NCBI GenBank assembly: GCA_015680685.1
Contig: MNCI01016372.1
Location: forward strand, 7,514 to 35,542
Direction of reading: 5' to 3'
DNA: 28,029 nucleotides
Source of the DNA: Gnetum montanum
Lineage: Eukaryota > Streptophyta > Gnetopsida > Gnetales > Gnetaceae
Position 1 is the first letter of the stretch. The number at the start of each line of letters is the position of its first letter. The notes below the pieces were generated by a model, which made no database searches, was not told the origin of the DNA, and was given only the letters and a program-made list of their open reading frames with translations. The translations under genes and the position numbers were made by a program. Positions 9,219 to 18,884 of the stretch are shown in pieces.

Positions 9219-9870
9219 TAAGCGCTTTCTCATCGTTGTCGAACTTGTCGAGGTATTAACATGGGTCGGCCCAGTTGAGGAAGGCGAGGTTCCCTCGGAT
9301 TTGACCGTGGATACCAATGGGGTTTGGTTCAGGGAAGGCGCATGTGGATTTCTATCCTTCTTGTTGGACAATTTTGAGGTGGCTATCTGGTCAAATTTTG
9401 ATGCGGTGACTGTATGGAGCATGCTTGAAGAGATGCTGCCGAGGGCTGCGGAGGGTGTCATGGTTTTTATACAGGATATTGATGAGGGGCCCTTTGTTAA
9501 CGAAGATGGCACTACGTGTGGGCCTCGGTCTACGTGCCCATTAACGTGCGTGTGGGCACTATTGCCGCAAGGGTTGGATTATCTCAATGATACCTTGTTC
9601 ATAGTTGCTCGTGCGCATACATTATTCCAAAACCCTCTCGGCACAGTGTATCGAGTGGCCAGGTAGGAATGTTTAAGCTTACTGTTTCCTTTCGCTGTTT
9701 AGCGTTTGCTTCTTGTTTTTGACCCATATTTGTTTACAGGCCGAAGACCAACCCGGATGGGACACTCATTGAAGATGAAGGATTAGCCCTTGCTTACACT
9801 GCTCTGGAAGCATTTATGACAGGCCCCACCCTTCGTGGGACTGTACTGAGTCAAACGAAGGGTTCGATGG
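9219..9870 (+). other. FCP1/NIF-like HAD phosphatase domain, catalytic residues lost (exons 2-3)
   Basis: Residues 45-57 (KRFLIVVELVEVL) align with the first HAD strand, where a DxD pair is expected but V and E stand instead. Residues 81-102 (FREGACGFLSFLLDNFEVAIWS) match the strongly conserved FCP1-type segment F.RP...EFL.F....FEVGIWS. Residues 167-190 (NDTLFIVARAHTLFQNPLGTVY) match the segment NT.L.DDSP...L.NP..T, with the catalytic DD read as VA. Exon 3 continues with an acidic-aliphatic stretch (TLIEDEGLALAYTALEAF) like the end of that fold. FCP1-type enzymes remove phosphate from the RNA polymerase II tail or related proteins. Here the fold seems kept and catalysis lost. The assignment is from memory of the family pattern, without a search. 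Confidence 0.55.
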
Positions 9871-12816
9871 TCCACTTTCACAAGCAGTTCTCTAGGGCGT
9901 TTGCGATGTGCAAGGCTTGTGGGTGGCTTCATGAAGACTGAACTGACAATGGGCTAGTTTTCTCTTGTGATCTTGGCAGCACATCTAGATCTACCACTAA
10001 TGGTAAATGATAACATTTCCTAGATGTGTTAGTGGGTTTGTTCAATTGTATTGATTTACGCTGATATGACCACTTTACTTTGCTTTTACAGTTGATGTAC
10101 CTTCTGGTGAGGATCCAGTGACCACTGGGCGAACCGAGATGACTTTGTCGATGAAGTTCGGAGGGGTGGCCAAGGCCCAGAAGTGGTTACAAAATCGTGC
10201 TCCTCCATCCCTCGCTCGTTGCCTAGATGATGCTGGGCTCATCGAGCTTTTTATGACCCCAAGCCCTGATGTTTCCATTGGGGAGATGATCAGAATTGTA
10301 GACTCCTTTAATGAGTTTGTCTCATACTACAGCACTCGGATTAAGGGTGTGAAGGTAGTTTTCCGTCTGTCACCCGAGTTCTTTTCGAACCTATTTGGCG
10401 TGTCGGCGGATGGCCTAAATGTAGTATTAGACAGAGCTCACAAAGAGCTTCAGACGATTCGGGAGTTGGAGGATTGGCTAGGCGTGGCTAAGGGTGCCAA
10501 GGGATTCCCGATGCAGGGGAAGGCGAAGGTTGTAGAAGTGAACAAACTATATTCCCTGTTCAGAGCACGAGTATTCCCCAAAACGCTTTCCCAGGTAAGG
10601 TGCCTTGGGGTTGAGGTTGTTTGTGTCATGCGAACTGTTTTGGAAACAGGCATGCAGTATAACTGGGCACGATTTTTATTATCGGGCATGCACAAGGAGA
10701 TAGTGTGATTGCGCTCGAATTTCGAGGCACAATCCCATTTCACCTTTGCATTCTTCGTCGGTTATCTTCGTTGTTTTGCCGTGTTCTTGGTAGTTCATGT
10801 AGATAACAAGTTTGTCCTGTGGGATCGGGGTCAACTATCTCGCCCGTGGATCAATCATCTGTACGACACAGCCAAATCCCAAGATGCACCTAAAGGCATC
10901 GATGAATCCGCTTCTATTACCACAGGGGGATCATCTGGTGGTTCAATCCACACGCGTGACAGTTTGGGGTTGGCGCCAGATGAGGTGCCTTATACTGCTA
11001 GAAGGGCCGAACGGGTCATTAAGGAAACCGTTGGCCAAGCTAAGGCAAAGCTAAAGAGGCCTGAGCGCCCAGCTGAGGAGGTCTCTGGTGTGAGCCAGCC
11101 ACGCATAAAGCGGATACGCTTCAAGATGCCTGGTAAGCGGAACTCGCCTGCTCATTACTTTAGCGTTTTCATTTTGTTTATAACTTTTACCTCAGTCGCT
11201 TACATATCGTTGATATTTTTTTTGGCTTGAATTTTTTTTAAGCAGTAAGGAAGCAGGCTTTAGAGACGATCACGGAGGAGGAGGAAACCAATACAGAGAA
11301 AAACAACGAGGAAGAACACACAGAGAAGAGCGAAGGTAGAGGGACGGAGGAGTTAAGGGAGAAAACTATAGAAACTGAGCTGTTGGATGACCAAGGCAGT
11401 GTCGATCAAATGATCCACAGGTTTCTTTAGGGAGATTTGGATTTAGGCGCTCCCCCAGGGGGTGACGAAGGGCATGGTACATTTTTCCTTTTATCCTGTT
11501 TTGATTTCTCTTGTCAGTTGTCATTTTTGTGGCATTTTTTTTTATTTTTATGTTTTTATCTTGTCTAGATGAAGGTAGCGAGACCATGACGGTGCGTTTA
11601 GATGTACCGATGAAGACGGTTCCCCCGAAGAGGACTGCTGAGGTTAGTTCATCGCGTACCTGTGAGCCATTTACTTGGTCTGAAATGCCAAGTAAAATGG
11701 ATTTTGTGGCTGGACATGCAGAAGAAGTCATTGAACAGATCCAGGAGGCCCACCCTAACATAGGTATACATTATTTAAAGGTTTAGTACTTCACATCCTG
11801 TTAATATTATCCTAACATTTGTATTTTTCACGTGGATAGGAGCTAAATTGAGATGGGATCTCTCTGAGAGCGTCAACATAGAAAGTTTAACCGCACTTTC
11901 CCTAGAAGTGGAACAAGTGCCAAGGACTATTTATGATGGAGTTGCGGAAGGCTTTGTGCACAATGCTAAGTCGTTATGGACTTGTAGGCACTCCATCGAG
12001 CAGTTGTGGCTGCAAATATAGGCAAAAGAGAAGGAAGTCTCTGAGTTGTCAACGAAGCGTGATGACTTGAAGGCCCGGTACAAGTTCGCCGCTGCTAGGC
12101 TAAGTGGTGATCGCTCTTGGTGAATGTCCGAGGTCACATATACTAGATATTTGAATTTGCTAAATCGTCATGCATCACTGACTTGGAGAATGATGGAGCG
12201 CAAAGCCCAAATTAATCTCCTGAACCTTAAATGTCAGGATTGGAAAGCTTTTGCTTCCAAGGTTCGTAAGTGGGGTCAAGACGAGAAGAATCACAAACAT
12301 TACTATAAGAAGTCGCTAAAAGAGGTGTCCATCGAAAAGCGGTAACTCGAGATGTTTGTGGAAGGTTTGGTCTTGCGTTCTACTTTCAATACTTTTGCTC
12401 AAAATACAACTGTGGAAATGGAGTCGCCTACAAGGGTTATAACAACTACATCTGGGGAAGTGTCGGTTGGTAAATTTCCTCTGAAACGTCCTACCTGGTC
12501 AGTTGTCGACAAAGGGAAAACTTTGGTAGACGTTGACTTAGGCCTGGATGGGATAGACTGGGCCAGCATTTCAGAGGAAGAAATCCTTCGTCGGCTAGAG
12601 TTTGGCTTGGGGGGATCTCCTATGGTAAGCGTTTTGTTCTTATGAAGTTAATTCATTGGATAACGTTTAACATTTTGACATTCGCTTATTCTTATGTTGG
12701 TTGTTTATCCTCAGGATGAAGGTGGTGGTGATGCCCAAGAGGCTGGCCCCAGTGGAGTAGGGGCCCTTGATGCTAGTGGATCTAGAGAGGATGACCCTCC
12801 TGCCTTGGATGTCTAG

Positions 12817-13135
12817 TGTTTTAATTTTGATATTTTGTCTTTGACTCAGATTTATGCGGGAAATGTGACTTGAAAATTCGGAAACGGATGAAAACAATTG
12901 AAAGCTTTAATTGTACAATGTTGTATGTAAGAAAATTTTTTCTTGATTTTTGAATTTAATTGTAAACATGACACAACAATGTAAAATGTTTTGGCTTATT
13001 TTGAGTTCGATCGCACACACGACACGATAATGTAAAATGTTTTTGAGTTTTACTTCTTTGTTTAAAGCGTAATGTACCGAAGTAACCATAAATGACACGT
13101 AAAAAGGAAAACAAAGTACGTACTAGATTAAAGCC
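12817..13135. other. Non-coding 3' flank of the antisense gene with a 27-bp direct repeat
   Basis: No gene. A direct repeat, acatgacacaacaatgtaaa... at 12966-12992 and acacgacacgataatgtaaa... at 13017-13043, lies about 200 bases beyond the stop of the antisense gene. The sequence is AT-rich and would hold the gene's polyadenylation site; no single signal could be chosen. Confidence 0.5.
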
Positions 13136-13248
13136 ATTTCGGGCCCCTAAGCATAGTTTAAGACCATTTCGGGCCCCATTGTAACCGAGCAATATTTTGG
13201 GTAGAGTGGATAAGTTTCTTGGTGGACCGACCATCTCTGATCGTGGCT

Positions 13249-13451
13249 AGTTTTATGTCATTGCGGACATGATAGTTTAACGTCTTTCCAGACAAGGACT
13301 GTTGTTTAATTTTAATATTTTTGTTGTTTGTTTTTTTTTCTTCTTTTTTTTTTTTTTTGTGTTTTGGGTTTTGTCGTAGTTTAGTGTCATTTCGGACGTA
13401 TTATAGTTTAACGTCATTTCGGACTTCATGTAGTTTAACGTCTTTTCGGAC
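13249..13451. repeat. Spacer C: AGTTTAACGTCATTTCGGAC repeats
   Basis: Copies lie at 13249-13268 (variant), 13274-13293, 13379-13398, 13405-13424 and 13432-13451, the last three spaced 26-27 bases. Weaker versions (ttaaagccatttcgggc, agtttaagaccatttcgggcc) lie at about 13127-13175. A T-rich tract at 13320-13365 separates the groups. This spacer lies between the protease frame and the 3' end of the antisense gene. Confidence 0.82.
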
Positions 13452-13465
13452 GAGAAATGTTGATC

Positions 13466-14442
13466 TTATTTTAATTGTTTTTTTATTCTTTTCATGTTTA
13501 TGTTCTGCGATTTATTAACTGGTATGATTTTGTATTCGGCGTCCCCTTCGCTGATCACGTTGAATGGTAATTCAGCCCAAGGGACGTCCGATGGGATGGC
13601 TTCTATGTCAGTGTTTTCAGGTGTCTCAGTGTCCGTCATGCTTTCTGAATTTGTTTCTGTATTAGGAGATGTCCGTACAGCATCCGACGTAGGCGTTTCG
13701 GTTTTAGGAGGTTTTTGTCCCGTGTTCAAAGGCTTATTGTTTACCGGTGGTTGCGGATTCTTATCGTTTCGGCTAGGCTTTTCGATCTCGACTTCCGAGC
13801 CCTGATCCATGTCCATATGCGATGAAATAATAGGGGTAGCTGCCTCCCCATGTATGATGACCTCACCGCCCTCATAGGGCAAGTGAATTTCTTGGTGTAT
13901 GGGGGAGGAGACATCTCTAAGTTGGGCAACCAGGGTCTCCCTAATATTAGGTTGAACCCTGGCATCTCATCGACCACTAGGAAGTCGGCAGATGTAGGGA
14001 ACTGGTCCCCCGCTATAAAATCCAAGGTTATTGTTCCTTTTAGCATTACGTGTGACCCACTGAATGATTTCAGACAATTAGTTGCAGTCGGTTTAATTGA
14101 ATCAGTAAGCCCCAATTGTTCAACGATGGGGTACGGTACCACATTGGTTGCGGCTCCATCGTCTACGTGGACCCTATGTATCTTGAACTGGTTCACGTGT
14201 ATTGTTATGAACATGGGGGCTGTTGTTATTTCCCCCATATTCTTATCCACTTTGATGTTGTCGTCATGAAAACTTACGGGTTTAGGAGTAGTCCTGTGAG
14301 GCGAGTGCATCACCGCATGAATAGACGGTTCATTTGGGGGCAAATCCTCACTTACCGGGATTGATATCAACATGCATACTAAAGCTTCCCGATGTGTTTG
14401 GGATGTCAAAACCAAGTCATACAAGCTTAGTGAAGTATTTTT
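13466..14442 (-). pseudogene. Retroviral-type aspartic protease of the Tat-like element, with one frameshift
   Basis: On the minus strand the frame carries the protease domain at about 14300-13925: FITIHVNQFKIHRVHVDDGAATNVVP holds the active site as DDG where DTG is usual, followed by LKGTITLDFIAGDQ, ADFLVVDEMPGFNLILGRPWL, the flap and ILGRPWL segments of gypsy proteases. Just after LGRPWLPN (about 13918) the reading frame shifts by one: the following segment (DVSSPIHQEIHLPYEGGEV...) continues in the neighbouring frame to a TAA at 13466. That tail is hydrophilic, Thr/Pro/Glu-rich and without a known domain. Protease cuts the gag-pol product. It shares the gag frame from 17550. Confidence 0.85.
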
Positions 14443-15345
14443 CTATTTTAGTGCTTGGGTAACTTGTGTCAGGACCATTGCAAAATCTCTACTGTCCGGG
14501 ACGTTTATATCAGCAGTGACTGGGTCCATTGGACACAACAGTTTTATTTCTCGTTTTGCTGGTTTGTCATTCTTGTTCAGAATTGTTGTTTTATGCGGTT
14601 CTTTTGTTTTAGATGATTCACCTTCATTGTCCATGTTAGGTCGGTCGTTGGATGACAACATGGGCATGGAGTTAAGGGGAGTGGGGTTGGGTGGCCCCAC
14701 AGCTACCTGTTGGCATTCCTTCTCGACACGCTCACGTGTAAGCCTGTCTACCAGGCGTTCTCGCATGTTGCGTGGGGGTGGAGTTGGCCTTAGAGGCTCG
14801 AGTTGCCCTGGGATCCTAACCACATATGGGGCTGGGCGAGGTTGTGGGTGGACTGTTAGATATGATGGGGCAGGAGGCTGACTAGGTATCCTGATGACGT
14901 ACGGGGTTGGTTTTGGCAAAGGTTGGACCTCTGTTGTTGCAACGGCGGGTGGTACTCAGATTATGAAAGGGGTAGGCCAAGCATGAGGGGTTGGTGCATC
15001 CGCGGAATTGACTGGAGGGATGCACACCATGTATGGTTTTTGACGCGTCATGACGTTGGATGTAGGTACGATGGAGGGCACCCGGACTACGTATGGCTGC
15101 TGCGGGGCATGTGGTGGTTGAGGTGTGGGTGTGGACACATCGGGAGGAATCCGAACTATGAATGGCCTACTGGGTGTTTCCTGTTCATATTCGGGATAGA
15201 CGGTGTTGATGCAGGGTGTCTCAGAATCATCATCACAATAGATTGTATTAATTACGTACGATGCCTCTTTAGTGTTCAGGGGGTCTTTATACACCCCCAT
15301 AGTTTGATTCTGTGGTTGGACGGGGTTAGCCCCGTCAAAAGTGAT
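14443..15345 (-). pseudogene. Gag-protease linker with six PYVVRIP-like repeats
   Basis: Between the zinc knuckle and the protease, in the same frame, lies a proline-rich segment with the heptads PFIVRIP, PYVVRVP, PYMVCIP, PFII*VP, PYVIRIP and PYVVRIP, spaced 20 to 25 residues, at about 15165-14805. The fourth copy has a TGA where the others have R or C, which suggests a CGA to TGA change. After the repeats come a charged helix (ERLVDRLTRERVEKEC) and a Ser/Lys-rich stretch. I know no function for this region; it may bind a partner as repeated short linear motifs. Confidence 0.8.
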
Positions 15346-17550
15346 TTAGCCGTCATTGATCATCCGTTGAATGTCCTGCTTCAAGGTGAAACAGTAATCC
15401 GTGCCGTGCCCATTGCGTTGATGGTAGTCGCAGAAGCGATCCATTCTGAATCCTTTGGGCATGGGAGGCTCATCCGGCGTTGCTAAGCTTGGGTTCTGTA
15501 CGAGTTGATAGAACCAGTCGTGTCTTTGGATGGCCGCAGGGGATAACTATTTATGCTTCATTAGCCCAGCCTTCAAGAGTTGATCGAAGAGCTGGGATGG
15601 CTTCATTGGCAGAGGCGTGTATTGAGAGGGTTCTTTCCTCTCGAAGTTTCACATAAGGTTCGTTGGGTTCTGTTGGGATGATGATTCTTGCGTAGCTATG
15701 GGAGTTGGTTTGTTGTAGTCAGTAGGAGTTACTGGTGGTTTATTTTGTTGTTGCATCCTTGCTATTGCCGCTATGGTTGCCTTAGCCTTCTCTTTATACA
15801 TTTTAGTGTGTTGATTTTTAAAGGCTAGGTATGTAGGGTCATGGCTGTTTTGGGCCACTTCTTCTATGTTTTTAATTTGTACAAATGCTTGATTAAGGTC
15901 ACGCGTGTTAAGGTAATACAGCTTAGATTTAAAGAAATCATTGACAGCCCCTTTTAGAATAGTGAGTAGGTAAGTCTAGGAGATTGGCTCATGCAGCTCT
16001 TTGAGAGCAGCGCTCCACCTCTGGAAAAATTTCTGCACAAGTTCAAGTGGTGCTTACTTGACTTGTATGAGGTTGTCCAAGGTGGCCTCGGATTTCAAGT
16101 TGTACTTGAACTGAGTCACGAACTGGTGTAATAAGTCTTCTAAAGTGAAGATGGAATTCCTTGGCAGGGCCCGATACCAATCAAGTGCCCTCCCTGCGAG
16201 GGACATGGGGAACACTCGGAGGATAGAGTGGGGCCATGCCTGGAGCAGCGTGCATTCTAACCTAAATGTTATCAAGTTTGCATTGGGATCTATCTCCCCA
16301 TTATATTTGGTTATTGTTGGTAAGGGAACACCTTTGGGCAAGGTTAAGGGTGGGATAGACGAGCTGATGGGGTCATCTTGGTAGAAATCCACTACCTTTA
16401 GCTCCCCATCGCCGGCTGTTTTGAGGCGTTTTACCTCGTCAGCTAATTCTTGCATCATTTTCTTGGCATCCGCCCAATCTTGGGCACTCAGTAACATGGC
16501 AGCTAGGGGTTGTGCTACATTATATGGGTTAGACTGTTGGACGGTGGGTTGAAAGGCCGAAAGTTGTGCAATCGGGGGTTGCACTTATGGCACGTGATAG
16601 GGGAAAGGCTGTGGTTGCTGTGGTGGCAGCTGTACTAGGGGAACGTTGGCTGGTTGAGCCATATGGGGTGGTATGTTATAGTGAGGAGGTTGATGTTACT
16701 GCAGTTGAGTGCCCATCATTACCCTTTGTGCAGCTATGTTTTGTGGGGGAACCCCCTGTTGGGTTACAGCGGTAAAAGGAGTTGTATGTGTTTGGATGTG
16801 CGGGATGTAGTGAGCGGATGTGGATGCCGGTATCACGTGTGGCATCCCTATCACTCGGGGTGGGAGTGTCACTCCCATGCTATCGTGAGGGGGCGATGCT
16901 TGTATAGATGGGCCAGCTACTACGTCAGGGACGATGGCAAGAGGGAGCATGCTTAATTGCGGATCAGTTGGAGGCGGCACATGAGCAAATGAGGATGTGT
17001 GCGATGGAAGCATTTGTGTGTGAGTTAATCTGAGGGGTTGGATGGGCAGGATCTCTCCTGTACCGAGATGAAAAATGGGGTTGACTTGTGCTTGCGGGCT
17101 CAGAGTGTGGTAAGAATCCTCTTGTTCAGATTAAGAGGCAAAGTCGTCCTCTTCCTCTAGTTGGGACTCTAGTACAGGCTGATCCAACATGCAGCTCCTT
17201 TGTAGGAGGAGTTGTGTGATGAGCTCTGAATACTACTCCAGAACCGGGATTACATCATATGGGGAAGGGGTGAACTCGTGTCCTCCCTTGTAAAATAATT
17301 CGAACAGTCTCTTTACTTCCATTTCGGCCCGGTCAACAGCCAGACCAGCTTGTATCTTAATACATATAAAATTGTATTGATCTTGGGTGATAATGTTAGC
17401 AGCTAAATATCTTCCCTGCAACCTTAGAGACCGACGGGGCCCCGCGGTGGGTTGTACTCCCAGATATTACGAGGGAGGCTGTTGGGTAGCCATGGCATCC
17501 ACGACGTCGGTTGGTTGAGCTGTTGCAGCGATGGTGTTCATGGGGTTCAT
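15346..17550 (-). pseudogene. Gag of the Tat-like element (capsid and zinc knuckle), with stop codons
   Basis: The frame starts with ATG at 17550 (MNPMNTIAATAQ...) and stays in one phase down to the protease. The first half is Gln/Pro-rich. The capsid domain (about 16400-15850) shows LPKGVPLPTITKYNGEIDP, FPMSLAGRALDWYRALP, TLEDLLHQFVTQF and, after a stop, FFQRWSAAL, the order of the plant Retrotrans_gag domain. The zinc knuckle CDYHQRNGHGTDYC (about 15391-15433) is of the CX2HX4HX4C type common in Tat gags and binds genomic RNA. Stops include 17467, 17233, 17131, about 16696, about 16586, 16054, about 15979, 15649, about 15549 and about 15345. No frameshift is apparent. Confidence 0.88.
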
Positions 17551-17639
17551 GATGAATCGTTAAGAGTATGACACGAGGTAGAGGAGCGAAATTGGTATAC
17601 TTGGTACAACGCAAACTAAGGGACCAAGTGCAGTGTATA

Positions 17640-18165
17640 TGCTTCAATGTTCAGCATAAAGCGTCAGCGTAGACAGCGTATACAGTGTAAGGGATGGAGC
17701 GTATACGTTGGGCAGTGTATACAGCTTCGGCGTAAGACAAAGTATAACATAAACAGAACAGCTTGAACAGGATAGAGTGTAAAATAGAGTAGGGCGTAAA
17801 CAAAGTACGGCATAAAATAGAATGCAGCGTAAACAAGGCTCAACATAAGACTAGGCAAAACGTAAACAGAATACAACGTAAATAATGCTCAGCGTACGAC
17901 AAGGGACAACGTAAATACTGAACAACGTAGACGCTGGACAATTAGCAGGATGCGTTCAAGCAAGGTTGCATAGGCACTGGGGTTTTTGTGGACAGTCCAC
18001 GTGAAGTTAGCAGTGTATACACTGAAAGACTTGCAGAGTTTGACAAGTGTAGACACTGATAAGTGTGCAGGCAAGGTTTTCAGACAAGGCTGGGGTTTCA
18101 ATAGAAAAGAGCGTGGTTGGCAGCGTACACGCTCAACAGCGTAGACGCTGATAAGTTTGCGAGTG
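17640..18165. repeat. GCGTAAAC/GCGTAGAC word array in the gag leader
   Basis: Between the primer site and the gag start the sequence is a loose array of cgtaaac, cgtagac and gcgtatac words every 15 to 30 bases (for example cagcgtagacagcgtatac at about 17662). Non-palindromic copies point the same way on the + strand as those in the LTR and in the antisense gene. On the element strand this is the 5' untranslated leader of the genomic RNA. Confidence 0.8.
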
Positions 18166-18178
18166 AATGTTTTAGGAG

Positions 18179-18196
18179 GCCCTCCTTCTAGCACCA
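18179..18196 (-). promoter_or_regulatory. Putative primer binding site of the Tat-like element
   Basis: Five bases inside the right LTR the minus strand reads TGGTGCTAGAAGGAGGGC. A TGG start at this distance is what a tRNA-primed site needs (pairing with the CCA end). I could not assign the tRNA. Confidence 0.5.
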
Positions 18197-18784
18197 ATTT
18201 CTGTACCACCTGAAATCATCGGTCTCCGGCTGGAAGGAAACATAGACCGTGGGATCACAGGACGAGAACAGAAGACCCTACCTTCACCTGAGGGCGAGCT
18301 AGAATGCACAAAGGGAGAGCACCTTGGGTGGTCCGCACGGAGATCAAACAAGGATTTACCCGCACGTATGCAAATGTGCTATACGCTGGGTTATGCATAA
18401 ACGGCGTAAACTGCGTAAACAGCGTAAAACAGATGCAAACAGAGCGTAAGCATAAACGGGTGTAAACAGAATGCGTCGTCCAAGTTGACGTAAAACTGTA
18501 AACTGTAAACAATCTTATGCAGCAAATGCAACAATGATATTACAAAATGAGAATACAGTGCACTCGTCTAATGTAGTTGTGGCGAAGCACAAGGCAGACG
18601 AAAAGCCCCGACGGATGGGAGGGTGGCTGGGCTAGATTACGCTGTGGGCGTGGCGTAGAGACTGTGCGCGGCGTACAGGTTTTTCAGCGTGAGAGGGTTT
18701 TGAACTCTGGTGCGCAGCGTAAGTGTCTCTGATGTGCTCTCTGGGATTTTTTGCCGACCGTCTAGATGAAGCGGAAAAGTGGGG

Positions 18785-18792
18785 TTTTTATA
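18785..18792 (-). promoter_or_regulatory. TATA box of the 5' LTR promoter
   Basis: The minus strand reads ggtataaaaacccc. It is kept in both LTRs and leaves several hundred bases of R-U5 before the primer site, as expected for an LTR promoter. Confidence 0.55.
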
Positions 18793-18884
18793 CCGGTTGT
18801 TACGCTAAACTCAAGTTAGGAGACACGTGGCGCGTTGACCGAGTGCATATAATTTACAAATATACAATATATTACATCTACCGG

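Larger units (their letters stand above)
8410..12816 (+). pseudogene. Antisense eight-exon gene inside the retrotransposon (1,063 codons, six nonsense changes)
   Basis: My exon model: 8410-8540, 9219-9662, 9740-10002, 10092-11132, 11246-11476, 11569-11763, 11840-12624, 12715-12816. Each junction is GT-AG and every phase matches; the exons sum to 3,192 bases, exactly 1,064 codons including the end stop. The ATG has G at -3 and +4. Regions: short basic start (1-43), FCP1/NIF-like domain (about 45-235), a middle region (280-500) resembling transposon-associated plant domains (LSPEFFSNLFGV, YNWARFLLSGMHKEI), a basic patch RIKRIRFKMP (about 615-625, possible nuclear signal), an acidic stretch (exon 5), a coiled-coil-like part (about 830-870) and an acidic tail. 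In-frame stops: 9939, 10706, 11428, 12019, 12121 and 12343; no frameshift seen. Tat elements are known to carry extra genes, some antisense; the function is unknown. The exon 1-2 junction is the least certain. Confidence 0.75.

Noticed and set aside
9939-9941. TGA as the true end of a short antisense gene (exons 1-3)
   Set aside because: The frame stays open behind it to a good donor at 10003 in the right phase for exon 4; a nonsense mutation is the simpler reading.
10118-10708. Open frame of 196 codons read as a separate small gene
   Set aside because: Its upstream part joins exon 3 in phase through a GT-AG intron and the frame continues unchanged after the TGA at 10706, so it is exon 4 of the longer gene, interrupted by a nonsense change.
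12907-13306. Tandem minus-strand frames as a coding exon of the sense element between protease and RT
   Set aside because: They are short, low-complexity, and cover the direct repeat and the AGTTTA spacer; no domain is visible.
13494-15486. Plus-strand open frames of 100-190 codons
   Set aside because: They lie opposite protease and the PYVVRIP linker, whose minus-strand frames have clear motifs; the plus-strand translations do not.
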